Source: Micromonospora polyrhachis (GTDB lineage Bacteria > Actinomycetota > Actinomycetes > Mycobacteriales > Micromonosporaceae). Taken from it: a stretch of DNA of 64,000 nt. The stretch lies in the NCBI RefSeq assembly GCF_014203835.1, contig NZ_JACHJW010000001.1:186001-250000 (forward strand). Direction: 5' to 3'. Under the pieces are notes generated by a model. The model was not told the DNA's origin. It searched no databases and saw only the letters and a program-made list of their open reading frames with translations. Position numbers and translations under genes: made by a program. Positions 48,529-56,292 of this stretch are shown in pieces (the stretch's first letter is position 1; every line of letters begins with the position of its first letter).

Positions 48529-49077
48529 ATGGCCGATCGAGTGCAGAGCAGGCAGCACAGCAGCGCGCTGGCGAGCGAGTCCCAACTGCGCGAACTGATG
48601 GATACCTACCAGCAGCCGCTGCTGAGGTACGCCCAGCGGCTGACCGACGGCGACATCGGACACGCCGAGGACGTGGTGCAGGAGGCGTTCCTGCGGGCGT
48701 GGACGCACCTGGACCGGCTCACCGCCGACCGCGGGTCGGTGCTGGGCTGGCTGCGCCGGGTGGTGCACAACCTGGTGATGGACGGGTACCGCAGGAAGCG
48801 GGCCCGGCCGACCGAGGTGGACATCGAGATCGCCGCCGCGGAGGCCACGGCCGACCCGACGAGCGTCGTACTGGACTCCCTGGTGGTCGATCAGGTGCTG
48901 CGTGGACTGTGGCCGGAGCACCGGGCCGCGCTGGTGGAGGCGTACCTGAACGACAGGACCGCGGCCGAGATCAGCGCGGAACTGGGGGTACCGGTCGGCA
49001 CGATCAAGAGCCGGGTGCACTACGCGCTGCGGGCGGCCCGCAAGGCGTCGGCGGCTCACCTGCTCTGCGCCGTGTGA
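48529..49077 (+). CDS. ECF-type RNA polymerase sigma factor
   Basis: Sigma-70 family factor of 182 residues with the two ECF domains. Region 2 reads LLRYAQRLTDGDIGHAEDVV then QEAFLRAWTHLDRL near residues 31-65, and the region 4 helix-turn-helix reads TAAEISAELGVPVGTIKSRV near 145-165. It resembles the SigK/SigL-like actinobacterial group. No anti-sigma factor gene is adjacent, which is unusual; the next gene is a histidine kinase. ATG 48529 has no good ribosome binding site; an overlapping ATG at 48524 is out of frame, and GTG 48541 is an alternative start. It is divergent from the type VII cluster and shares its upstream region. Confidence 0.9.
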   Translation: MADRVQSRQHSSALASESQLRELMDTYQQPLLRYAQRLTDGDIGHAEDVVQEAFLRAWTHLDRLTADRGSVLGWLRRVVHNLVMDGYRRKRARPTEVDIEIAAAEATADPTSVVLDSLVVDQVLRGLWPEHRAALVEAYLNDRTAAEISAELGVPVGTIKSRVHYALRAARKASAAHLLCAV

Positions 49078-49084
49078 ACGCGCG

Positions 49085-49176
49085 GAAGCGACCACAGCCG
49101 CATGAGCGCCCTGAAGGCGACCACAGCCGCAGAAGCGCACCTGGAGGCGATCACAGCCGCAGAAGCGCATCTGGAC
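49085..49176 (+). repeat. About three tandem copies of a 30-bp repeat
   Basis: Three head-to-tail copies share the core CACAGCCGC (at 49093, 49122 and 49152; spacing 29 and 30) in the longer unit GGCGACCACAGCCGCAGAAG followed by CGCACCTGGA. The first copy is diverged. They lie between the sigma-factor stop and the kinase start. If translated in the kinase frame they would read TTAAEAHLEAITAAEAHLD, but the leaderless start downstream makes them non-coding. Confidence 0.75.
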
Positions 49177-49239
49177 CCGACCGTGGCACAAGGCCACCGA
49201 GCCCACGATCCGGGCCGGTACGGGTCGACCGGGGTCGCC

Positions 49240-49245
49240 TACAGT
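49240..49245 (+). promoter_or_regulatory. Leaderless -10 element of the histidine kinase gene
   Basis: TACAGT followed by exactly six bases and then ATG 49252, the geometry of an actinobacterial leaderless promoter (TAnnnT). No -35 box was evident. Confidence 0.55.
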
Positions 49246-49251
49246 GGGCAC

Positions 49252-50349
49252 ATGCACCGCGCGACGGAGCAGACCAGCGGGTCATTCCCGGTGCCGATGC
49301 CATCGGACGAGGTGGCACGGGTGGTCGACGCGGTACATGGCCTGCCGGGGTGGGCGTCGCCGGGAACACAGGCTGAGGCCCTGGTTCGGGCGCTGGGTGG
49401 TTGCCTGGACGCCGCCGTCGTCACCATCGCGCTACGGCTGCCCCTGTCCGCCGATCGCGACGCGGACCCGCCGGGCGAACAGGTCGTACAGGAATACTGG
49501 TGGACCGCCGCCGGTACCGAAGCCGCGATATCCGTGACCGGGACGGCACCGATCCGGCTGTACGACGGCGAGCAGGTTACCGCCGACCTCGTGGTCGAGC
49601 CTCCAGCGGCAGCCGAGCGACTGCGCCGGTGGCCCGAGCTGGAAGCGGTGATCCGCCTGCTGGTCGACGACATCCAGGCACAGTTGGTCACCAGCAGTGC
49701 CGAGAGGCTGATCGCCCAGAACGCCGTACTGGTGGCCGACGCCCGGCTGCGGGCGGCGGGCGAGATGGAGCGCCAGCGGTACCAACTGGAGCGTGACCTG
49801 CACGACGGCGCCCAGCACCACATGGTCGCGTTGCAAATGTCGCTGGCCATGGTGGAGCACCAGCAGGAGGCCGGCAATGCCGCTGAGGCGGGGCGACACC
49901 TCGACCGGCTGCGTGAGCTGCTGGCCAGCACCGAGGAGGTCCTCCACACCACGGCGACCGGACTGCTGGCGCTGCCCCTGGCCGAGCATGGTCTGGTTGC
50001 CGCGCTGACGGCCCGGCTGGGCCCGTTGGAGACGGTCGCTCTCGACATCGACCCGCTGACGACCGGCCGGCGCTACCCGTCCGACGTGGAGGCCACCATC
50101 TACCTGACCTGCCTGGAGGCGATCAGCAACGCGCACAAGCATGCCCCCGGGGCGAGGGTCACCCTGACGCTGCGCACCACCGCTCGTGGCCTGTCGTTCG
50201 AGGTGGCGGACACCGGGCCGGGGTTCGATACCGGCGGACGCATGCCGCTGCACTACCTCGCCGACCGTCTGCGGTCGGTCGGCGGCACCCTGACGGTCCG
50301 GTCGAGCCCGGGCAGCGGCACCCGGGTAGCTGGGTTCGTCACGATCTGA
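49252..50349 (+). CDS. Sensor histidine kinase, NarL-partner type (HisKA_3)
   Basis: Cytoplasmic kinase of 365 residues without membrane segments. The phosphoacceptor box QLERDLHDGAQHHMVALQMS places the active His at 184. The ATP-binding domain has the N box TCLEAISNAHKHAPGARV, the G1 box FEVADTGPGFD and a shortened C-terminal G2 region (GGTLTVRSSPGSGTRVAGF). The sensor half (residues 1-150) resembles no family I can name. ATG 49252 is preferred to the longer frame from 49102 because a TACAGT box sits six bases before it and the extra 50 residues would be repeat-encoded. It converges with the response-regulator operon at 53499-50407 and is the likely kinase for that regulator. Confidence 0.88.
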   Translation: MHRATEQTSGSFPVPMPSDEVARVVDAVHGLPGWASPGTQAEALVRALGGCLDAAVVTIALRLPLSADRDADPPGEQVVQEYWWTAAGTEAAISVTGTAPIRLYDGEQVTADLVVEPPAAAERLRRWPELEAVIRLLVDDIQAQLVTSSAERLIAQNAVLVADARLRAAGEMERQRYQLERDLHDGAQHHMVALQMSLAMVEHQQEAGNAAEAGRHLDRLRELLASTEEVLHTTATGLLALPLAEHGLVAALTARLGPLETVALDIDPLTTGRRYPSDVEATIYLTCLEAISNAHKHAPGARVTLTLRTTARGLSFEVADTGPGFDTGGRMPLHYLADRLRSVGGTLTVRSSPGSGTRVAGFVTI

Positions 50350-50406
50350 TCTGGCCGGCACCGGCCTCGGCGGAGCACCGACGGGCAGGCGAGAGCCACC
50401 ACCCGG

Positions 50407-52830
50407 TCATCCGCCGTCGCCACCGGTGAGCAGCCGCTCGCAGGTACGGACCAGCGCCGCGCACGCACCCCGCACCTCCGGCCCGCATTCGGGCACCGTG
50501 GACTGGGCCCGCCAGAACGCGAGCGCCCGGCGCGCGGCCTCGGTCACCTGCGCCGCGTCGGCGTCACCGGCCAGACCAAGCCGGGCCCGGGAGTCCGATC
50601 CGTACGCGCCAAGCAGTCGCCGGGCGTCGTCGTCTCCGCGCGGCAGTCTGATCCGCTGCCGCTGCAGTGTCTGCAACAGATCCAGCTCTGCCACCTGGTA
50701 GGCACCGGCCACGGCCGCCTCCATCGCATGCGCGAGTTCGTCGTCCAACCGACCGACGGCGTGACAGGCAGCCAGGGCGCGCAGTACCCATCGGGCGGCC
50801 AGTACCCCGGCGTGTGCTGGCAGCAGAGCCCGCATTGTCTCGTCCACGGTGCGGCCACCGCCGGCCGACGGGTACCAGTCGACGACCGCGTCGCTCGTCG
50901 TCCGCAGCCATTGTCGTGCCCTGGGCGTCGCGGCGACCCCCTCGGCCAGCACACAGATCACCATCGGCGAGAACCCGTCCCCGTCGGGAGCCCGCAGCAC
51001 CGTGAGGAACTCCGACTCTGCCGCGCTGGCCGGGCCGCCCAACGCGAGCAGGACCACGTCCGGTGAACCGTACGCTCCATCGGACCAGTGTCGCAGCCGG
51101 ACGGCTAGATCGGCGTCGACTCGATCGCGACAGTGCAGCACCCGCAAGCCACGCAGCGCCTCGACGGGGATCTCGACCAAGAGCTGGTCAAGGCCGACCG
51201 CTGCGTCCGGCCAGAGGAAACCGGACCAGTCGGGGATCCGGACCGGCCGCCACGGTGCCACACCGGCCAGCGGGGCGAGGGTGATCCGCCGGCGCGGCCC
51301 GTACTCGTAGCAGGTGGGTATGGCTCGCGCCGCGACCGGCGGGGCCAGGTCGCTGTCCTCGGGAAGCGCGCACAGCACCCGCAGCAACTGCTCTGCCTGC
51401 GCCCCGACCACCAGGACCCGGGCACGGTGGTCCTGTCGCGCGAGGGCGACCCGCACCGGCACACTGTCCGCCAACGCTTCCCGGCGGTCCACGAGCAGGC
51501 GAAGCAGGCGACGCATGGCGGCACCGGCGGGGCCGCCCGCTCCGTCAAGGTCGTCGGATTCCCTGGCTGGTCCCGACGACACCGGTACGGTGTCGCGCAT
51601 CTTCTCCGGCCGTTTCCCGTCGAGCCGAGGACCACCACCGAGCCGAGGGCCGCCACCGAGCCGAGCGTCCCCGCCGAGTCGTTCCGGCAACTGGACGTCC
51701 ACCACCGTCGCCACTCGTCCGGGTGTCTGACCGACCCTGAGCCGCCCGCCGAGTGCGGCCAGCCGCCGAGAGTCGTGCCGCAACACCGCGGCGACGGCGG
51801 CCGGGTCGACCGCGGCACGGTGTGCCCGGACCACCAGAACGTCGCCGTCCCGGGACAGCTCGACGGACACCGGGCCGCTCCCACCATGGACGCCCAGGGC
51901 CGCCATCACCGAGGCAGCGGCCTGGTACAGGCTTGACTCGATCTCCCAGCCCTGGCGCCGGCCGAGATCCCCGTGGAAGACCACGGGTGCGGACAGGGAC
52001 GCGGCGATCTCCTCCAACGCGGCGGCGACTCCGCTTCCCCGCAGGACCTGCGGATACACGCCGCGGACCACCGTCCGGAATCCCTCGATCATCTCGTGCA
52101 GACCAGCACGGATCGTGGCGGCGATCGCCTCGGCCTCCGCTGAACCGGCGGCCAGTGCGTCCTGCAGGGAGTGGGCGTGGCTCAGGATCGCCGCTAGCTG
52201 CCGGTCCGGCGTCGCCGTCACCGCCGTGGCAAGCCGGTCACGCTCCACGGCCTGCACCGCGGACAACTCCAGCCGCACGACATCGGCCTGCCGGACCGCC
52301 GGAAGGGTCCGGGCCCGCGCCGCCGTACCCGCCGCGAGATGTCGCGCCAGGCGCAGCAGCAGGCCGACACAGACCGCCGTCTCGCCCAGCACGGCCGGCG
52401 GTGTGGGCCAGGGCTCGGGCTGCTCCCGGTGGGCCAGCACCAGGATGCCGTACCGCGCCCCGCTGTCGGTCACCTCCACGGTCGCGACGACGCCGGGCGC
52501 GGTCAGCAACAGATCGGGCTCGTCGGCCCGGTCCGGTAGGTTCGCCCCTGGCGTCGGGCCCCGAAGCTGCCATGCAACGGCGGGAGCCCACTGCGAGCCG
52601 ACGACATCATTGGTTGTCGGCAGCCACAGCGCCACGTACCGCACCTGGTAGGCATGGCCGAGTCCACGCAGCAGCATCCGCAGGGCCGATCGATATCCGC
52701 CGAATCCGTCATCCGACCGGTCCGCGCCGGGCAGCGCACCCAACGAGGCGAGCCGGGCCAGGATGGTGAACGGTCCGGACGGCTGCGGCAGGCACGTCGG
52801 CCCGCTACCCGGGGCGGGGGTTCGGGGCAC
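50407..52830 (-). CDS. Degenerate histidine-kinase-like protein fused to a degenerate dynamin-like GTPase domain
   Basis: Protein of 807 residues in one operon with the response regulator (3-base gap, GTG start). Residues about 40-170 look like a GAF-type sensor. Residues about 195-385 align in pattern with NarL-type kinases (GVYPQVLRGSGVAAALEEIA matches the GIHPxVLxxxGLxxALxxLA stretch), but the H box reads VERDRLATAVTATPDRQLAA with no HDxxQ histidine, and the ATP-lid N and G1 boxes are absent. The last 390 residues follow the order of bacterial dynamin-like proteins: RVLVVGAQAEQLLRVL where the P-loop GxxxxGKSSL should be, IPTCYEYGPRRRITL for the switch region, EALRGLRVLHCRDRVD for the DTPG strand, and GGPASAAESEFLTVL. 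Nucleotide-binding residues are missing. Likely a signalling scaffold; that is inference. Confidence 0.65.
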   Translation of the reverse strand: MPRTPAPGSGPTCLPQPSGPFTILARLASLGALPGADRSDDGFGGYRSALRMLLRGLGHAYQVRYVALWLPTTNDVVGSQWAPAVAWQLRGPTPGANLPDRADEPDLLLTAPGVVATVEVTDSGARYGILVLAHREQPEPWPTPPAVLGETAVCVGLLLRLARHLAAGTAARARTLPAVRQADVVRLELSAVQAVERDRLATAVTATPDRQLAAILSHAHSLQDALAAGSAEAEAIAATIRAGLHEMIEGFRTVVRGVYPQVLRGSGVAAALEEIAASLSAPVVFHGDLGRRQGWEIESSLYQAAASVMAALGVHGGSGPVSVELSRDGDVLVVRAHRAAVDPAAVAAVLRHDSRRLAALGGRLRVGQTPGRVATVVDVQLPERLGGDARLGGGPRLGGGPRLDGKRPEKMRDTVPVSSGPARESDDLDGAGGPAGAAMRRLLRLLVDRREALADSVPVRVALARQDHRARVLVVGAQAEQLLRVLCALPEDSDLAPPVAARAIPTCYEYGPRRRITLAPLAGVAPWRPVRIPDWSGFLWPDAAVGLDQLLVEIPVEALRGLRVLHCRDRVDADLAVRLRHWSDGAYGSPDVVLLALGGPASAAESEFLTVLRAPDGDGFSPMVICVLAEGVAATPRARQWLRTTSDAVVDWYPSAGGGRTVDETMRALLPAHAGVLAARWVLRALAACHAVGRLDDELAHAMEAAVAGAYQVAELDLLQTLQRQRIRLPRGDDDARRLLGAYGSDSRARLGLAGDADAAQVTEAARRALAFWRAQSTVPECGPEVRGACAALVRTCERLLTGGDGG

Positions 52831-52833
52831 CCG

Positions 52834-53499
52834 CTAACCTGCCATCCGGTTCGACCGGAGGTACGCCAGCACGGCCAGGACCCGCCGATGATGCGTCATG
52901 GGCTCGGTGGACAGCTTCAGTTTGGCGAAAATGCTGGCAATGTGTTTCTCGACCGACTTGACCGACAGAAACATCTCCCCGGCTATTCCCGCATTGGACC
53001 GCCCCTCGGCCATCAGTCGCAGCACACCACGCTCCCGGTCCGTGAGGTCCGCCAATGGGCCTCGGGTCTGCGGGCTCGGCCGGTCCACCAGGTTCACCGC
53101 CAACGCCGGCTCGATCACGAGTTCGCGGGCGGCGATACGGACAAGTGTGTCGGCGAGCACGGCCACCCCCGCCACCTGGTCCTTGAGGCGGTACCCGATG
53201 CCCTCGGTCCCGATCTCCAGCAGTCGGTAAAGGTAGTGGGCCTCGGCATGCTGGGAGAGCAGCAGCATTCCCACGCGGGGGTACCGCGCTCGAATCCGCT
53301 GGGCGGTGTCCAACCCGCCGTCCAGGCCCGGTGGCATCCGGATGTCCATGATGGCCACCTCGACCGGCGTTACGGCCAGCAGTTCGAGTAGCTGGTCACC
53401 GTCCTCCACACAGCCGACAACCCGGTGGCCCGCAGCGGACAAAAGCAGTTGCAGACCCTCCCGGAACAGCGCACCATCGTCCGCCACCGCTACATCCAT
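52834..53499 (-). CDS. LuxR/NarL family response regulator
   Basis: DNA-binding response regulator of 221 residues. The receiver has the acidic pair Asp7-Asp8, the phospho-acceptor Asp52 in IMDIRMPP, Ser82 in LLLSQ and Lys106 in RLKDQ, so it should be phosphorylatable. The C-terminal GerE-type domain contains LTDRERGVLRLMAEGRSNAG and MFLSVKSVEKHIASIFAKL. ATG 53499 is chosen because CAGGAGG lies eight bases upstream; the longer frame is 5' leader. A hairpin (CTCGGAGC at 53530-53537 with its complement at 53545-53552) lies in that leader. It is divergent from the Hsp70-like gene and co-transcribed with the degenerate kinase. Confidence 0.93.
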   Translation of the reverse strand: MDVAVADDGALFREGLQLLLSAAGHRVVGCVEDGDQLLELLAVTPVEVAIMDIRMPPGLDGGLDTAQRIRARYPRVGMLLLSQHAEAHYLYRLLEIGTEGIGYRLKDQVAGVAVLADTLVRIAARELVIEPALAVNLVDRPSPQTRGPLADLTDRERGVLRLMAEGRSNAGIAGEMFLSVKSVEKHIASIFAKLKLSTEPMTHHRRVLAVLAYLRSNRMAG

Positions 53500-53529
53500 T
53501 GGTCGGCCTCCTGAAACAGTGCCCGTCGT

Positions 53530-53552
53530 CTCGGAGCCGTCACCGCTCCGAG
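53530..53552 (-). promoter_or_regulatory. Leader hairpin of the response regulator gene
   Basis: Arms CTCGGAGC and GCTCCGAG (8 bp, 7-base loop) lie 31-53 bases before the ATG. It could shape the 5' untranslated region or be a protein-binding inverted repeat. Confidence 0.35.
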
Positions 53553-53579
53553 CACCATAATTTGTCTGGCCTCGATCCA

Positions 53580-53609
53580 TTGTGATGGTGACTCAAACGT
53601 CGATAACCT
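53580..53609 (+). promoter_or_regulatory. Putative promoter of the Hsp70-like gene
   Basis: TTGTGA (53580-53585), an 18-base spacer, then TAACCT (53604-53609), 24 bases before ATG 53634, which also has a GAGGGGG ribosome binding site. Confidence 0.45.
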
Positions 53610-53633
53610 ATCGGTCCTGAACGAGGGGGCTGG

Positions 53634-56183
53634 ATGTACGGGGTCGGTGTTGACTTGGGTACGAGTTTCGCCGCCGCAGCTGTGGCGTGCGACGGAGCCC
53701 TCGACATGATGCGGCTCGGCGGGCAGGCGATAGTGACCCCATCCGCCGTGTACCTCGACGAAGACGGCCAACTGGTGACCGGTGAGGCCGCCGATCGCCT
53801 CGGTCTCCAGGATTCCAGCCGGGTCGCTCGGGAATTCAAGCGTCGCCTCGGCGACCCCACCCCGGTGGTCCTCGGCGGCACACCACACTCCCCCAGCGCG
53901 TTGATGGCCGCCCTGCTCCATTCGATCGTGGAGCGGGTGACTCAGACCCGGGGCGCGCTGCCTGACCACATCGTGCTGACCCACCCGGCCGTGTGGGGCC
54001 CCTACCGGCGGGAGCAGTTCGCCGCCATCCCTCCCCTGGCGGGCCTGCCCCGACCGGTGAGCCCACACACCGACCCGGTACCGCCGGTCTCCGGCGAACC
54101 GACGATCCATACCGTCACCGAGCCGGTGGCCGCAGCAACCTACTACTGCTCCACCCATCCCCTGCCCCGGGACGGTCTGCTCGCCGTCTACGACCTGGGC
54201 GGGGGGACCTTCGACAGCGCCGTCGTACGCAACGGCGACGACGGACTCGAGATCGTCGGCACCCCGGAGGGCATTGAGTGGCTCGGTGGTGCCGACTTCG
54301 ACCAGGCCATTCTGGATCACGTCAATCGTCAACTCGGCGGTGCCATCGACAAGCTGGATCACGTCGACCGCGACGCCGCGGCGCTGCTGGCCGCGGTCCA
54401 GCGCGAGTGCGTCCTGGCGAAGGAGGCTCTCTCCACGCGCTCGCAGGCGGATGTCACGGTGTCCCTGCCCGACGGCGATCGACACGTGACCATCACCAGG
54501 GAGCTGTTCGAGAGGACGATCACTCCCTCTCTGGACGCCACGGTCGAGGCGTTCCGGCGGACTCTGACGACCGCCGGCATCACGCCGCGAGACCTCACCG
54601 CGATCCTCCTCGTCGGTGGCTCGTCGCAGATACCGCGGGTCGCCGAGGTGCTGCGTGACACGTTACGACGGCCGATCCTGCTCAATACCCATCCGAAGCA
54701 CGCGGTGGCGCTGGGCGCCGCCATGCGCGCCGCTGACACCATCACCGCGCGGATCGCGCCACCCGGGCGGCGCACCGTCATCGGTGTCATGCCGCCAGCG
54801 AACCCGCCGAAAGGTGCCACGGCCGGGGCTGAAGCCAGCCCGGCAGAAGCCGAGGCGACCACGACCGGGGCTGAAGCCAGCCCAGCGAAGGCCGACCCCG
54901 CCACGGCCGAAACTGGAAGCGGCACGGACACCCCGATCGCCACCACCACCACGGCGGGTTTGTCCGCGCCGCCTGCCCTCGCATCGGAGCCCACCGGAGC
55001 CCCCTCAGACGTACGCCGACAGGTGCCAACCACGCGCGGTCCGATACGACGCCGATTGCCGTCGCGATACCTCCTACTGCCCACCATCGTCGGTCTCGCC
55101 GCCCTGCTGGGCGCGTCGTTCCTGATCGCACCCATGCTGCGACCTGGTCAGACGCCGGTCTGCGGCACCGCCGACATCGCCCGATACCAGCCGGCGACGG
55201 CTTCCTCGACCGCGGGCATGGATTACGCCGCGGCCAACGCGGTCGACAGCAACGCCACCAGCCACTGGAGCAGCACCACCGGCGATCCACAGTGGCTCCA
55301 AATCGACCTGGGCAGGCAGGTCGACGTGTGCGGTGTGTCGATCCAGTGGGCAAGCACATTCGCGACGGCGTACCAGATCCAGATGTCGGTCGACGGCCGG
55401 ACCTGGACCGACGTCTACTCCACCACAACCGGTGACGGCGGCAAGCAGCGATTCGCCGTCTCCGGCACCGGCCGGTACGTACGCGTGCTCGGCACCGCCC
55501 ATGCCAACGGCTCCGGTTATTCGATTTCGGATCTCGCCGTCCACACCAACGGGGCCCCGGTCAACCCGAACATCGCGCTGCCCGGCACCACCCACTCGGC
55601 CAGCGCGAGCCCGACGAGGCCCGTCCCCACCACCGCCAAGTCGACCGCGTCCGACCGGAAGGCACAAGGTCAGGCCACCCGGAACACGGCTCCAACCGGG
55701 TCTGCGGAGGTTCCCGCCGGCAGTACCAGCGGAATACGGAGTGTGGCCACCGGACTCTGCGTGGACAGCAACACCGAGCCGGTGGTCACACTGAACGGCA
55801 CGCCCATGGGTGGGCAGGCCTTCGCCGCTGCCTGCACCAGCGCGGTCAGCCAGAAGTGGCGCGAGGGACCGCCGCTTTCCGAGGACACTGCCCCGGGTGC
55901 CGACTGGTACCGGCTACTCAACCAGATGACCGGATTCTGCTTCGACAGCGATGGCAACGGTCTCGTCTACACCCTGCCGTGCCTGAACCCGAACCCGCAT
56001 CAGCTCTGGCAGCGGGTCACCAATCCGCGCCCGGCCAGCGGGTCGATACGGTCCGGCACCGTGGTCGCCTACCGCAATCTGCAGACCGGACGGTGTATCA
56101 GCCTGGCGTCCGACAAGAAGGTGGAAACCCTGCCCTGCCCATCCGGCAACAGTTGGCCGACCAGCATGCTGTTCTGGCGCTGA
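53634..56183 (+). CDS. Membrane-anchored Hsp70-like ATPase with external discoidin and ricin-type domains
   Basis: Protein of 849 residues with an unusual layout. Residues 1-370 are an Hsp70 nucleotide-binding domain: phosphate 1 motif GVGVDLGTSFAAAAV, phosphate 2 motif LAVYDLGGGTFDSAVV, adenosine motif AILLVGGSSQIPRVAEVL. The Hsp70 substrate-binding domain is absent. A Thr/Ala-rich linker leads to one membrane segment at about 478-500 (LLLPTIVGLAALLGASFLIA). Outside the membrane follow an F5/8 type C (discoidin-like) domain (about 510-640: RYQPATASSTAGMDYAAANA; WLQIDLGRQVDVCGVSIQW) and, after a Ser/Thr/Pro linker, a ricin-B-like domain with paired cysteines (TGLCVDSN; TGFCFDSDGN; HQLWQRV; TGRCISLAS). 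It looks like a sensor coupling external ligand binding to a cytoplasmic ATPase. It is divergent from the response regulator. Confidence 0.88.
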   Translation: MYGVGVDLGTSFAAAAVACDGALDMMRLGGQAIVTPSAVYLDEDGQLVTGEAADRLGLQDSSRVAREFKRRLGDPTPVVLGGTPHSPSALMAALLHSIVERVTQTRGALPDHIVLTHPAVWGPYRREQFAAIPPLAGLPRPVSPHTDPVPPVSGEPTIHTVTEPVAAATYYCSTHPLPRDGLLAVYDLGGGTFDSAVVRNGDDGLEIVGTPEGIEWLGGADFDQAILDHVNRQLGGAIDKLDHVDRDAAALLAAVQRECVLAKEALSTRSQADVTVSLPDGDRHVTITRELFERTITPSLDATVEAFRRTLTTAGITPRDLTAILLVGGSSQIPRVAEVLRDTLRRPILLNTHPKHAVALGAAMRAADTITARIAPPGRRTVIGVMPPANPPKGATAGAEASPAEAEATTTGAEASPAKADPATAETGSGTDTPIATTTTAGLSAPPALASEPTGAPSDVRRQVPTTRGPIRRRLPSRYLLLPTIVGLAALLGASFLIAPMLRPGQTPVCGTADIARYQPATASSTAGMDYAAANAVDSNATSHWSSTTGDPQWLQIDLGRQVDVCGVSIQWASTFATAYQIQMSVDGRTWTDVYSTTTGDGGKQRFAVSGTGRYVRVLGTAHANGSGYSISDLAVHTNGAPVNPNIALPGTTHSASASPTRPVPTTAKSTASDRKAQGQATRNTAPTGSAEVPAGSTSGIRSVATGLCVDSNTEPVVTLNGTPMGGQAFAAACTSAVSQKWREGPPLSEDTAPGADWYRLLNQMTGFCFDSDGNGLVYTLPCLNPNPHQLWQRVTNPRPASGSIRSGTVVAYRNLQTGRCISLASDKKVETLPCPSGNSWPTSMLFWR

Positions 56184-56243
56184 CCAACGGAGCCTCTGGC
56201 GCGCTGACCGACAGAGCCTCTGGCGCGCTGACCGACAGAGCCT
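56174..56243 (+). repeat. Three tandem 22-24 bp repeats overlapping the end of the Hsp70-like gene
   Basis: Units at 56174-56195, 56196-56219 and 56220-56243; the last two are identical (CTGGCGCGCTGACCGACAGA followed by GCCT), the first is 2 bases shorter and diverged. The first unit contains the Hsp70-like stop codon, so the array began inside the gene end. Confidence 0.8.
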
Positions 56244-56280
56244 GACCGGAACGCCCGATCGCATCCAAGTGGCACCGCGC

Positions 56281-56286
56281 TAGCTT
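56281..56286 (+). promoter_or_regulatory. Leaderless -10 element of the SARP gene
   Basis: TAGCTT, six bases, then GTG 56293. The same geometry as at 49240 and 5983. No Shine-Dalgarno site precedes the GTG. Confidence 0.5.
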
Positions 56287-56292
56287 TGCGCG

